64,000 nucleotides of DNA. It comes from Competibacter sp963695105 (GTDB lineage: Bacteria > Pseudomonadota > Gammaproteobacteria > Competibacterales > Competibacteraceae). This document shows, one piece after another, positions 17,253 through 26,169 of the stretch. The position numbers were made by a program, and so were the translations under genes. The notes below the pieces were generated by a model. It did no database searches and was not told where the DNA came from. It worked only from the letters and a program-made list of their open reading frames with translations. Numbering within the stretch: the first letter of the stretch is position 1; every line of letters starts with the position of its first letter. Where the stretch lies: the NCBI GenBank assembly GCA_963695105.1, contig CAVOGC010000055.1:262883-326882 (forward strand), in the 5' to 3' direction.

Positions 17253-18263
17253 TCAGCAACTGCTCACATCCCGAGCCGCGTGCTGGCCGGAGGCGATCGA
17301 TTGAGTCACTCGGTTGCGGCCCTCCCGCTTTGAGCGGTACAACGCCTGCCCGGCGCGCCGCAGCAGTTCCGCGCCACCTTCCCCCTCGGTCCGCATCGCC
17401 ACCCCGAAGCTGGCGGTGATCGGCCCATGCCGCGGCAGGATCGACCGCGATTCCAGCCGCTGCCGAATACACTCGGCGATCACCGCCGCGGCTCCCAACA
17501 AGGTCTGTGGCAACAGTACGACAAACCCATCTCCGCCGGACCGCGCCACCAGATCGCCTTGTCGGCTGTGTTCGCGCAACAGCGCCGCGAAACCTCGCAA
17601 AACCTCATCGCCGATCGCGCATCCCCAGCGCTCGGTAATCTGCTTGAAATGATCCAGATCGGCGACCAGCAAACAGAACGGATGACGCTGGCGGCGGCTG
17701 CGTTCGACCGCCGCCGCCAGCGCCTCTTCCAACCGCCGCCGGTTGCCGGCCTCCGTCAGCGAATCGAAATACGTCGGCGCTCTGAACATCGCTTCGTTGC
17801 GCTGCAACTCCCGGTTGGCTCGCGACCACTGGTGCTGGAGCCTGGCCAGTTCAGCATTCAGTTGCAGCACTGTCGCCCCCAGCGCCTCCAACCCCTCCAC
17901 ATCGCACTCGGCCGCCACCAACAACCGCCCCTGCGGCCAGCGGTAGACATGGCCCTGCAGGGCGTGGTTTTGCCGGTCCGCGCGAGCGATGTGCAGCGTG
18001 CCCCGATACAACAGCAGCGCGCGCCCCTGGTACGGCACCAGCGCCTGTACGTCCTCCAGGTGGGGGCTGATAAAGAGTGTGCGCGCATTCCAGGGTTGGC
18101 CAACCCTTTCCGGCGGTGGCACCAGTCGCAGGAAGCTGCGGTTAGCCGCCAAAATGCGACAATTTTCGTCCAGCAGCGCGATCGCGACATTGCCGCGTTC
18201 CTGCAGGAGCGCCGGCAGGCCAATGTCTTCCAGCGAAAGAATCTCATGAATCTCATCGTTCAT
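17253..18263 (-). CDS. PAS-like/GGDEF-domain protein with degenerate active site (likely c-di-GMP receptor)
   Basis: A 336-residue cytoplasmic protein. The N-terminal PAS-like region includes NVAIALLDENCRILAANRSF, a linker follows, and the C-terminal GGDEF domain starts at YFDSLTEAGNRRRLEEAL. The metal-binding Asp is present (LLVADLDHFKQI). The signature motif is SGGDGF, so the catalytic Glu/Asp of GG(D/E)EF is Gly. The allosteric I-site RxxD is intact as RQGD, exactly five residues before the motif. Such proteins usually cannot make c-di-GMP but may still bind it. The ATG at 18263 follows AGGAAG; the upstream in-frame extension overlaps the neighbouring gene's end region and is rejected. Confidence 0.85.
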   Translation of the reverse strand: MNDEIHEILSLEDIGLPALLQERGNVAIALLDENCRILAANRSFLRLVPPPERVGQPWNARTLFISPHLEDVQALVPYQGRALLLYRGTLHIARADRQNHALQGHVYRWPQGRLLVAAECDVEGLEALGATVLQLNAELARLQHQWSRANRELQRNEAMFRAPTYFDSLTEAGNRRRLEEALAAAVERSRRQRHPFCLLVADLDHFKQITERWGCAIGDEVLRGFAALLREHSRQGDLVARSGGDGFVVLLPQTLLGAAAVIAECIRQRLESRSILPRHGPITASFGVAMRTEGEGGAELLRRAGQALYRSKREGRNRVTQSIASGQHAARDVSSC

Positions 18264-18321
18264 GGTTGTCGCTTCCTGAAGCCATTCAGGCGGACAGTGC
18301 GCGCCCTCGCGGCGGCCGGCG

Positions 18322-18762
18322 TCAACCGCCCTGGGACAGGATGGCGCCGGACAGCGGATGACCTGCATCGTCCAGGGGAATATCCACCCACTCATCGCGG
18401 TGGATGCGCCGCAAGTCCATAATCGACCAGGGTACCAGAACCAGCGCCGCCAAAATCCAGGCGATCAGATACCAGACCCAGCCACCGCCGGGAATAAAAG
18501 TCGCGACCACGACAAAAAAGCCGGTGACCCCGTAGAAGCGATAGGCCGCCTGCTGGGTGTAATGCCCCACTTTTGGGTCGGGATGATGGCGGTTCATCGC
18601 GTACACCAGCATCGAGGCGCCGAACCAGAAAATCAGCAGGGGAAACGGCACTAGAATCGCAATCAGGTTGCCGTAATTCATCAGGGTGGAAGCCCGCCTG
18701 GCGGACGAACCGCGCGCCACCTTGCCGATAGCGGTATTTTCGCTTTGTTCCAGGATATGCAT
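18322..18762 (-). CDS. Hypothetical inner-membrane protein (146 aa)
   Basis: A 146-residue protein with two or three predicted membrane helices: NLIAILVPFPLLIFWFGASM, FYGVTGFFVVVATF and WYLIAWILAALVLVPW. A cytoplasmic tail with DLRRIHRDEWVDIPLDDAGH follows. The ATG at 18762 follows GGAAAGGGG. No known family was recognised. It lies 58 bases upstream of the degenerate GGDEF gene on the same strand, so the two may share a transcript. It is transcribed away from comF. Confidence 0.65.
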   Translation of the reverse strand: MHILEQSENTAIGKVARGSSARRASTLMNYGNLIAILVPFPLLIFWFGASMLVYAMNRHHPDPKVGHYTQQAAYRFYGVTGFFVVVATFIPGGGWVWYLIAWILAALVLVPWSIMDLRRIHRDEWVDIPLDDAGHPLSGAILSQGG

Positions 18763-18860
18763 CGCAAACCCCTTTCCATAACCAATAAACCCGAACCTCG
18801 CCGGAAAACCAGCCGGGTCCGGGAACCTGCCGCGGCGCGGGCAACCCAGAGCGGCGGGCC

Positions 18861-19571
18861 ATGAGCCTCGCCTGGCTGCGTGCCCTGCAGTATGGGCTCC
18901 TGCCGCCGACCTGCCTGCTGTGCGGGGCCGCCGGCGCGGGCAACCGCGATTTGTGCGCCGGCTGCGGCGCCGACCTGCCGCGCAACCTGCCGGCCTGTCC
19001 GGGTTGCGCCCTGCCGCTGGCGGCGGGCTCCGCTGAAAACTGCGAGCACTGCCGGGCACGGGCTTACAGCTTTGACAGGGCCTTCGTGCCTTTTCGCTAT
19101 CGACCGCCGGTGGATTTTTTAATCCTTGGGTTGAAATTCAACCGCCGGCTAAGCCATGCCCGACTGCTGGGCGAGCTGTTCGCGGCGGCGCTGGCCGAGC
19201 GGGGCGCGCCGCCGCCCGATTGTATCATTCCGGTGCCGCTCCATCCGCTGCGCCTGCGGGAACGCGGATTCAATCAGGCGCTGGAGCTGGCGCGCCCCAG
19301 CGCCCACCGCTTCCGCGTGCCGCTGCTGGCCGATGGCCTGCGCCGCGTGCGCCACACCACCCCGCAAACCCAACTGGACGCCGGCCGTCGCCACGGTAAC
19401 CCGCGGGGGGCGTTCGCCGCCGGCCAGCCCCTGTCGGGACGGCGGGTGGCGCTGATGGACGACGTGGTCACCACGGCCAGCACCGTTGCCGAGTGCTCCC
19501 GCATTCTACGGGCCAGTGGCGCGGCGGACATCGAAATCTGGGCCATCGGCCGCGCCGTCATTGGTCCGTAG
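18861..19571 (+). CDS. comF: ComF family protein (phosphoribosyltransferase-like)
   Basis: A 236-residue ComF/GntX-type protein. The N-terminus holds a zinc-binding double-zinc-ribbon with CLLCG, CAGCG, CPGC and CEHCRA pairs. The C-terminus is a type I phosphoribosyltransferase fold with the PRPP loop VALMDDVVTTASTVAE. The middle PLHPLRLRERGFNQALELAR is a family hallmark. ComF proteins take part in DNA uptake or use of DNA as nutrient, with a helicase-linked role in transformation; in this organism that is inference. Its start faces the minus-strand membrane-protein gene. Confidence 0.9.
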   Translation: MSLAWLRALQYGLLPPTCLLCGAAGAGNRDLCAGCGADLPRNLPACPGCALPLAAGSAENCEHCRARAYSFDRAFVPFRYRPPVDFLILGLKFNRRLSHARLLGELFAAALAERGAPPPDCIIPVPLHPLRLRERGFNQALELARPSAHRFRVPLLADGLRRVRHTTPQTQLDAGRRHGNPRGAFAAGQPLSGRRVALMDDVVTTASTVAECSRILRASGAADIEIWAIGRAVIGP

Positions 19572-19682
19572 ACCGGTCGCCCGAACCGCCAATCCGCCCG
19601 CATTCGGCCGATGGCCGGTAATTAGCGTTACCTCCACGCCTGAAATCTCGTAGAATGCCGCGCCAATTTGTTCCCGGACAGC

Positions 19683-21839
19683 ATGGGCGCCATGAAAACA
19701 ACCGATCCGGCTTTCGGTCAGGCCATTCGTTCCCACGACGAACTCATCAAACGCCGCGATCTGGCGATTTGGATCGGTGCCGAGCCGACCTTCACCGACC
19801 GTACCTCCGAAGCCCCGGAATGGCTGCATAATGCCCTCGGCCCAACCAAGGAAGCGCGCGCCCGGCACATGCTGGCTCAAGCCCTTGAGCAAACGCCGGG
19901 CGCGGTGATCCTGCGGACCCTGGGCCGGCAGTACCCCAAGGAAGATCGGCCGCGCTGGAGCCTGGGACTGTATCGACGCCGGGACAACCAAGCAGTCTGG
20001 TCCGGCCCGCCCGACCCATTGCTGGCCAGCACGCCCGCCGCCCTGTCCACCGGCCAGCTTGAGGACTTCTGGGAACAACTCGCCCAACGACTCGGCGCGC
20101 TCGGCTGGCCCGCGCTGCTGTTCGCGGTCGAGACCTACCCCGGCCTGCGCATCGTGTTCCGCCGCGACCGGCTGCCGCTGCTGGCCAACCCCGAGCGGGA
20201 CCCGAGGCTGGCCCGCCCCAGCCTGCACGGCCAGCCGATTCCGCCACAGGGACCGCGCGACGAACTGGCCGAACAGGGCACATTCCTGCTCGGCATCGGC
20301 TGGCCCGGTCCGGAACAGGATTTGGAGGCGGTCGCCGCGCCCTGCGTGGAGCTGCCGGCCTGCCCCGAGGTCGAGATGTTCCAACAGTTGCTGGCGGCGG
20401 TCGGCGCGGCGGCCAAGACCGCCGGGCTGCCGGGACTGATCCTCACCGGCTTTTCCCCGCCAGTGGACGCCAGCGTGGCCTGGACCACGCTGACGCCCGA
20501 CCCGGCCGTGGTGGAAACCAACATGGCGCCGGCGGCGGATGTCGCCACTTTCCTGCACGAAAGCCGGTCCTGGTTTGCCGCCGCCACCGCCGCCGGTCTT
20601 GCCCCCTACCGACTGCATTACAACGGCCAGTGCACCGATTCCGGCGGCGGCGGCCAACTGACCCTGGGCGGCCCCAACCCGGACCGCAGCCCATTTCTGA
20701 GCCAGCCTCATTTGCTGCCGGCACTGCTCGCTTACTTCAACCGCCACCCGGCCCTGTCGTTTTATTTCGCCGGCGATTTTGTCGGCAGTTCCAGTCAGGC
20801 GCCGCGCCCCGACGAACGGACCACCGATATCTTTGAGGAAATGGCGCTGGCCCTGGCGCTGCTTCAGCGCCAGCGCAACCCGACACCGGAACTGCTCTGG
20901 CAAAGCCTGTCGCCCTTTCTAGCCGATCCGGCCGGTAACCCGCACCGCGCCGAAATCAATATCGAAAAGCTGTGGAACCCCTACCTGCCCGGCCGCGGTC
21001 AGTTGGGGCTGGTGGAGTTCCGCGCCTTTCGCATGCCACCCACCCCGGAACGGCTGGCAACCCTGGCGGCGCTGCTGCGAGCCATCGCCGCCATGCTGGC
21101 CCAGACGCCGGATTATCCCGAACCGACCCGCTGGGGCCAAGAACTGCACGACCGCTTCGCCCTGCCCTACTACCTGCGCGCCGATCTGTGGGAGGTGCTG
21201 GACGAACTGGCTCGCACTGGTCTGGGGCTGGGCCAGGCACTGATCGCCGAACTGCTGGATGACAACCACCACTGGCTGGCCGAGGCGAGATTCGGTGGCT
21301 GCCGGCTCACCGTCCGGCGCGGACTGGAGTTCTGGCCACTGCTGGGCGACGCGCTGACTCAGGAGCACGGCCATTCGCGGCTGGTGGACGCCAGCAGCGC
21401 GCGACTGGAAATCAGCCTGTGCTCCGACTCCGAAACCGGGCAACAGGATCCGGATCTGGCCGGTTGGCGGCTGACGGTGAACGGCTACCGGCTGCCGCTA
21501 CGCCGGGAAGACGAGATGGACGGAGAAACCTGGCTGTACGGGCTGCGCTACCGCCGCTTCAAACCCTGGACCGGCCTGCATCCGCTGCTGGAAGCGCAGG
21601 GTCCGATCGAACTGCTGTTGAGTCACCCCCGCCAACCGGGCGCGTTGCGGCTCACCCTGCACGAGTGGCGACCGCGGGGCGGCGGTTACGACGGCTTGCC
21701 CCACGACCTGGAGGAAGCAGCGTTCCGCCGGACCGAACGCTTCGTGATCGAACAGCTCGAAACCGCTCCCGCCGCACCGCCGCTGGAACCGCCACCGGCC
21801 GCCCTGACCCCCCACACCCTCGACCTGCGCCGCCTTTAG
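19683..21839 (+). CDS. Stand-alone DUF2126 (COG4196) protein lacking the transglutaminase domain
   Basis: A 718-residue protein matching the C-terminal half of the large transglutaminase-DUF2126 proteins. Landmarks include IGAEPTFTDRTSEAPEW near the start, LTGFSPPVDASVAWTTLTPD, VVETNMAPAADVATFL, LHYNGQCTDSGGGGQLTLGG, AEINIEKLWNPYLPGRG and RLVDASSARLE. The usual N-terminal transglutaminase part, about 350 residues, is missing, and no transglutaminase, alpha-E or ATP-grasp partner gene lies nearby. The reaction is unknown; related proteins sit in predicted peptide-modification operons. The ATG at 19683 is chosen over an upstream TTG; 19692 is also possible. Confidence 0.85.
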   Translation: MGAMKTTDPAFGQAIRSHDELIKRRDLAIWIGAEPTFTDRTSEAPEWLHNALGPTKEARARHMLAQALEQTPGAVILRTLGRQYPKEDRPRWSLGLYRRRDNQAVWSGPPDPLLASTPAALSTGQLEDFWEQLAQRLGALGWPALLFAVETYPGLRIVFRRDRLPLLANPERDPRLARPSLHGQPIPPQGPRDELAEQGTFLLGIGWPGPEQDLEAVAAPCVELPACPEVEMFQQLLAAVGAAAKTAGLPGLILTGFSPPVDASVAWTTLTPDPAVVETNMAPAADVATFLHESRSWFAAATAAGLAPYRLHYNGQCTDSGGGGQLTLGGPNPDRSPFLSQPHLLPALLAYFNRHPALSFYFAGDFVGSSSQAPRPDERTTDIFEEMALALALLQRQRNPTPELLWQSLSPFLADPAGNPHRAEINIEKLWNPYLPGRGQLGLVEFRAFRMPPTPERLATLAALLRAIAAMLAQTPDYPEPTRWGQELHDRFALPYYLRADLWEVLDELARTGLGLGQALIAELLDDNHHWLAEARFGGCRLTVRRGLEFWPLLGDALTQEHGHSRLVDASSARLEISLCSDSETGQQDPDLAGWRLTVNGYRLPLRREDEMDGETWLYGLRYRRFKPWTGLHPLLEAQGPIELLLSHPRQPGALRLTLHEWRPRGGGYDGLPHDLEEAAFRRTERFVIEQLETAPAAPPLEPPPAALTPHTLDLRRL

Positions 21840-21948
21840 AGGGCTCTCCCAGCCGTCGGCCCACCAGAGCCCGCCGTCTGTTCTATCCTGTTGCCAACAG
21901 GCGCATAATGAGCCGCATCCTGAAAAACCCCAAGGAGAGTCCTGAATC

Positions 21949-23580
21949 ATGAGCGTCGAAACCATCGCCACCCAACCGTTCCAGGATCAAAAACCCGGCA
22001 CCTCGGGACTGCGCAAGAAAGTCAAAGTGTTCGAAAAACCGCATTACCTGGAAAATTTCGTGCAAAGCATTTTCGACACGCAGGACGGCTACCAGAACGC
22101 GCCGTTGGTGGTCGGCGGCGACGGCCGTTACTACAACCGGCAGGCGATTCAGACCATCCTGCGCATCGCCGCCGCCAACGGTTGCGGGCAGGTCTTGCTG
22201 GGTCAGGGCGGCATTTTCTCCACCCCCGCGGTCTCCCACATGATCCGCAAGCACGGCGCCTGCGGCGGCATCGTCCTCTCGGCCAGCCACAATCCCGGCG
22301 GACCCGACGAGGATTTCGGCATCAAGTTCAACACGCCGAACGGCGGACCGGCCGCGGAGAAAGTGACCGAGGCCATTTACACGGCCACCCTGCACATCAA
22401 CCGCTACCATGTGCTGGACACGCCGGACATCGACCTGGACCAGATCGGAGCTGCCTTCGTCGGCGAAATGCGGGTTGAAATCGTCGATTCGGTGCGCGAC
22501 TACGCCGATCTGATGGAACAATTGTTCGACTTTGACCGAATCCGCGCACTGTTCCAATCCGGCTTCCGGATGAGCTTCGACGCCATGCACGCGGTGACCG
22601 GCCCCTACGCCCGCGAAATCCTGGAGCACCGCCTGGGCGCGCCGGTCGGCACGGTGGTCAACGGCGTACCGCTGGAAGACTTCGGTCGCGGCCACCCCGA
22701 TCCGAATCTGGTGTACGCCAAAGGGCTGGCCGATCACCTGTTCGGCCCGGACGCGCCCGACTTCGGCGCGGCTTCGGACGGCGACGGCGACCGCAACATG
22801 GTGCTGGGCCGGCATTTCTTCGTCACGCCCAGCGACAGCCTGGCGGTGATCCTGGCCAATGCCGATCTGGCGCCCGGCTATCGCTCCCGCGTGACCGGCG
22901 TGGCCCGCTCGATGCCGACCAGCCAGGCGGCCGACCGGGTCGCGGCCAAGCTGGGGCTGAATTGCTACGAGACGCCGACCGGCTGGAAGTTCTTCGGCAA
23001 CCTGCTGGACGCCGGCAAAATCACCTTGTGCGGCGAGGAAAGTTTCGGCACCGGCTCCGACCATGTGCGCGAGAAAGACGGACTGTGGGCGGTGCTGTTC
23101 TGGCTGAACATCCTGGCCGAACGCCGGCAGTCGGTGGCCGAGATCGTGCGCGAGCACTGGCGGAACTACGGGCGCAATTATTACACCCGCCATGACTACG
23201 AAGCGGTCGACAGCGCCGCCGCCAACGGTCTGATCGACGCCCTGCGCGCCGCCTGCGCCACCCTGCCGGGCCAGCGGCTCGGCTCGTATACGGTCGATTA
23301 CGCCGACGACTTCCGCTATCTCGACCCCATCGACGACAGCGTGAGCGAGAAACAGGGCATTCGCATCGGCTGCAAGGACGGCTCGCGCATCGTCTATCGC
23401 CTGTCCGGCACCGGCACCGAAGGCGCGACCCTGCGGATCTACGTCGAAGCTTACGAGGCCGATCCGGCCAAGCACGATCTCGACACCCAGCAGGCGCTGG
23501 CGGAACTGATCGGCATCGCCGACAGCCTGGCCGGCATCCGCGAGCGCACCGGGCGCAACGAACCGACGGTGATCACCTAA
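21949..23580 (+). CDS. pgm: Phosphoglucomutase (alpha-D-glucose phosphate-specific)
   Basis: A 543-residue enzyme interconverting glucose-1-phosphate and glucose-6-phosphate for glycogen and nucleotide-sugar metabolism. It opens with FQDQKPGTSGLRKKVKVF. The phosphoserine loop is SASHNPGG (usually TASHNPGG), the metal loop is SDGDGDRNMV, the sugar-binding loop is CGEESFGTGSDH, and the phosphate-binding end is RLSGTGTEGATLRIY. Length matches the 540-550 aa eukaryote-like type. The ATG follows AAGGAGAG, a strong ribosome-binding site. It lies 109 bases after the DUF2126 gene and may be co-transcribed with it. Confidence 0.95.
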   Translation: MSVETIATQPFQDQKPGTSGLRKKVKVFEKPHYLENFVQSIFDTQDGYQNAPLVVGGDGRYYNRQAIQTILRIAAANGCGQVLLGQGGIFSTPAVSHMIRKHGACGGIVLSASHNPGGPDEDFGIKFNTPNGGPAAEKVTEAIYTATLHINRYHVLDTPDIDLDQIGAAFVGEMRVEIVDSVRDYADLMEQLFDFDRIRALFQSGFRMSFDAMHAVTGPYAREILEHRLGAPVGTVVNGVPLEDFGRGHPDPNLVYAKGLADHLFGPDAPDFGAASDGDGDRNMVLGRHFFVTPSDSLAVILANADLAPGYRSRVTGVARSMPTSQAADRVAAKLGLNCYETPTGWKFFGNLLDAGKITLCGEESFGTGSDHVREKDGLWAVLFWLNILAERRQSVAEIVREHWRNYGRNYYTRHDYEAVDSAAANGLIDALRAACATLPGQRLGSYTVDYADDFRYLDPIDDSVSEKQGIRIGCKDGSRIVYRLSGTGTEGATLRIYVEAYEADPAKHDLDTQQALAELIGIADSLAGIRERTGRNEPTVIT

Positions 23581-23762
23581 TCCACCCCCATGCCGCCCGA
23601 CCTCGATCTCTTCCATGGAGGGAGGAGACGGTTGGGCCTTCATCGGCGTTCTCAACCGAGAGCGTCGGCTTCAAGGGCGAGTGCGGCGGGCCGCCGCGCC
23701 GCAAGGCGACTGGAAGCGCTTGCGGCTACAACGAAAAACGCGGGCAAATTTCATCGCCTGTG

Positions 23763-23768
23763 TATAAT
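23763..23768 (+). promoter_or_regulatory. Likely sigma-70 -10 element for yajC-secD-secF, in a 314-base intergenic region
   Basis: A perfect TATAAT sits about 127 bases before the yajC start, in a locally AT-rich patch (GCAAATTTCATCGCCTGTG before it) of the otherwise GC-rich region 23581-23894. No good -35 box was found at 17 bases. Nothing else was recognised in the region; the tgt gene that often precedes yajC is absent. Confidence 0.5.
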
Positions 23769-23894
23769 GACGCGCTTTAAATCAGACCCCCTGCCTGTCC
23801 CCGTGCGAACTCCGCTGCCCAGCGCCGTTAACGGCCGCCCCGCTTCTCGCCAGCGCGACCGCGGGCGGAGACCGGTAAACCAAGAGGAACTACC

Positions 23895-24245
23895 GTGGAA
23901 AGCATCCTGAACATCCTGATCCCCGCCGCCGCCGCCCAGCAGACCGGCGCCCCTTCCGGCGGCGAGTTGGGCCTGATGAACCTGCTGTTTCCCATTATTC
24001 TGATCGGCGCCTTCTACTTCCTGCTGATCCGCCCCCAGACCAAGCGCGCCAAAGAGCACAAGCAAATGGTGGATGCGATCAAGAAGGGCGACGAAATCGT
24101 CTCCGGCGGCGGCGTGCTGGGCCGGGTCACCGAGGTAGGTGAGAATTTCGCGCAGGTTGAAATCGCCGAAAACGTGCAGATCAGGATTCAAAAGCAATCC
24201 GTCAGCTCGCTGATGCCCAAGGGCACCTATAAAGGCACTCTGTAA
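23895..24245 (+). CDS. yajC: Preprotein translocase subunit YajC
   Basis: A 116-residue single-pass inner-membrane protein of the Sec accessory complex. It has the typical AAAAQ-rich N-terminus, one membrane helix (LLFPIILIGAFYFLLI), the family motif RPQTKRAKEHKQMVDAIKKG and a small cytoplasmic domain (DEIVSGGGVLGRVTEVGE). The start is GTG, with AGAGGA nine bases upstream. secD follows after 36 bases. Confidence 0.97.
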   Translation: MESILNILIPAAAAQQTGAPSGGELGLMNLLFPIILIGAFYFLLIRPQTKRAKEHKQMVDAIKKGDEIVSGGGVLGRVTEVGENFAQVEIAENVQIRIQKQSVSSLMPKGTYKGTL

Positions 24246-24281
24246 CCGCGCCACCCGGCGCCACGCGGGAAACGCCGTTCC

Positions 24282-26153
24282 ATGGCCACGCCTTACAACC
24301 TGAATCAATACTCCTGGTGGAAATACCTGCTGATCGGCCTGGTGATACTGTGGGGCCTGATTTTTGCGCTGCCCAACCTGTTCGGCGAGGACCCGGCGGT
24401 GCAAATCTCCGGCGCCCGGGCCAACACCGCCATCGATCCGGTGTTCCAGAATCGGGTCGCCGCCCTGCTCGATGCCGAAAAGCTGCCCCACAAGCGGCTG
24501 GAGTTGGAGGCTGATCGCCTGCTGATCCGCTTCGCCGACCCGGAAGAACAGCTCAAGGCCGCCGACATCCTCAAGGACCGCTTGGGCCGCGATTACATCG
24601 TTGCCCTCAACCTGGCCTCGTCGGAACCGGGATTTCTGCGAGCGCTGGGTTTGAGTCCGATGTATCTCGGCCTGGATCTGCGCGGCGGCGTGCATTTCCT
24701 GATGCAGGTGGACATGGACGCCACCGTCAATCAGGTCGAGGAAAGCTATGTCGAGGACATCCGCGCCCAACTGCGCGCCGAAAAGGTGCTGTACGCCTCG
24801 GTGGGCCGCGCAACGGGCGGCGGCGTGCAAGTCGAGTTCAAGGATGGCGCCGAACGCGACAAGGCCGCCCAGGTGTTGCGCAAGCAACTGCCGAGTCTGC
24901 AACAGAGCGAACCGGACCCGCTCAACCTCAAACTAACTCTCGGCGAACCGGAAATCCGAGAAAAGCGCGCCTTCGCGCTGCAACAGAACATCACCACCCT
25001 GCGCAACCGGGTCAACGAACTGGGTGTGGCCGAACCGATCATTCAGCAGCAGGGCAACGACCGCATCGTGGTGCAACTGCCCGGTGTGCAGGATACCGCC
25101 CGCGCCAAGGAAATCCTCGGCGCCACCGCCACCCTGGAATTCCGGCTGGCGGACGAGGAAAACGATTGGCCCCAGGCCGCCGCCACCGGCCGCATCCCGC
25201 TCAACTCGCGGCTGTACAAGGATCGCGAGGGCCGTCCGGTGCTGCTGCAAAAGCGCGTGATGCTAACCGGCGATTCCATCGTCGACGCCGCCTCCGGGCT
25301 GGACCAGCAAAGCGGCGGACCGGCGGTGTTCATCACCCTGGACGGCAAGGGCGCCAATCGCTTCGAGAACGCCACCAAGGACAACATCGGCAAACGCATG
25401 GGCGTGGTGTTTATCGAGAACAAAACCGAGACCAAACGGGTGGACGGCGAGTTGAAGAAAACCGCCTACACGGTCGAGGAAGTGATCAACATCGCCACCA
25501 TCCGCGACCGGCTGGGCCGGCGCTTCCAGATTACCGGGCTGGACAGCACCCGCGAGGCCCGCGACCTGGCTCTGCTGCTACGAGCCGGCGCGCTGGCCAG
25601 CCCGATCGAGATCATCGAGGAGCGCACCGTCGGCCCCAGCGCCGGCAAGGAAAATATCGAGCAGGGCTTCCGCGCCGCAATGGTTTCGCTGCTGGTAATC
25701 GCCGCGTTCATGATCGGGCGCTACCGCTGGTTCGGCGTCATCGCCACCGCCGCGCTGGCCGCCAACGTGGTGCTGATCGTGGCCGCGCTGTCCATGCTGC
25801 AGGCCACGCTTACCCTGCCGGGCATCGCCGGCATCGTGCTGACCATGGGCATGGCGGTGGATGCCAATGTGCTGATTTACGAACGTATCCGCGAAGAACT
25901 GCGCAACGGCAACAGTCCGCAGGCGGCGATCCACGCCGGCTTCGACCGGGCCTTCGACACCATCCTCGACTCCAATCTGACCACCCTGATCGCGGCGATC
26001 ATGCTGTTCGGTTTCGGCACCGGCCCGATCAAGGGCTTCGCGGTCACGCTCAGCATCGGCATCCTGACTTCGATGTTCACCGCGGTCACCGGCTCGCGGG
26101 CGCTGGTCAACTTCATCTACGGCGGCCGCAAGCTGCAAAAACTGGCCGTCTGA
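24282..26153 (+). CDS. secD: Protein translocase subunit SecD
   Basis: A 623-residue inner-membrane subunit that uses the proton-motive force to complete protein export. It has an N-terminal membrane helix, the large periplasmic P1 region beginning near YLGLDLRGGVHFLMQVDMD, and five further helices. These include the RND-type segments IAGIVLTMGMAVDANVLIYE and RIREELRNGNSPQAAIHAGF. Length matches the gammaproteobacterial type (615-625 aa). It is followed by secF after 16 bases in the yajC-secD-secF operon. Confidence 0.98.
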   Translation: MATPYNLNQYSWWKYLLIGLVILWGLIFALPNLFGEDPAVQISGARANTAIDPVFQNRVAALLDAEKLPHKRLELEADRLLIRFADPEEQLKAADILKDRLGRDYIVALNLASSEPGFLRALGLSPMYLGLDLRGGVHFLMQVDMDATVNQVEESYVEDIRAQLRAEKVLYASVGRATGGGVQVEFKDGAERDKAAQVLRKQLPSLQQSEPDPLNLKLTLGEPEIREKRAFALQQNITTLRNRVNELGVAEPIIQQQGNDRIVVQLPGVQDTARAKEILGATATLEFRLADEENDWPQAAATGRIPLNSRLYKDREGRPVLLQKRVMLTGDSIVDAASGLDQQSGGPAVFITLDGKGANRFENATKDNIGKRMGVVFIENKTETKRVDGELKKTAYTVEEVINIATIRDRLGRRFQITGLDSTREARDLALLLRAGALASPIEIIEERTVGPSAGKENIEQGFRAAMVSLLVIAAFMIGRYRWFGVIATAALAANVVLIVAALSMLQATLTLPGIAGIVLTMGMAVDANVLIYERIREELRNGNSPQAAIHAGFDRAFDTILDSNLTTLIAAIMLFGFGTGPIKGFAVTLSIGILTSMFTAVTGSRALVNFIYGGRKLQKLAV

Positions 26154-26169
26154 TCCGCCGGCACGGGAA

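Noticed and set aside
19506..20903. Minus-strand open frame of 465 codons opposite the DUF2126 gene
   Set aside because: Antisense shadow with Gln/Gly/Arg-rich composition typical of reversed high-GC genes.
21883..23655. Minus-strand open frame of 590 codons opposite pgm
   Set aside because: Antisense shadow of a well-supported enzyme gene.
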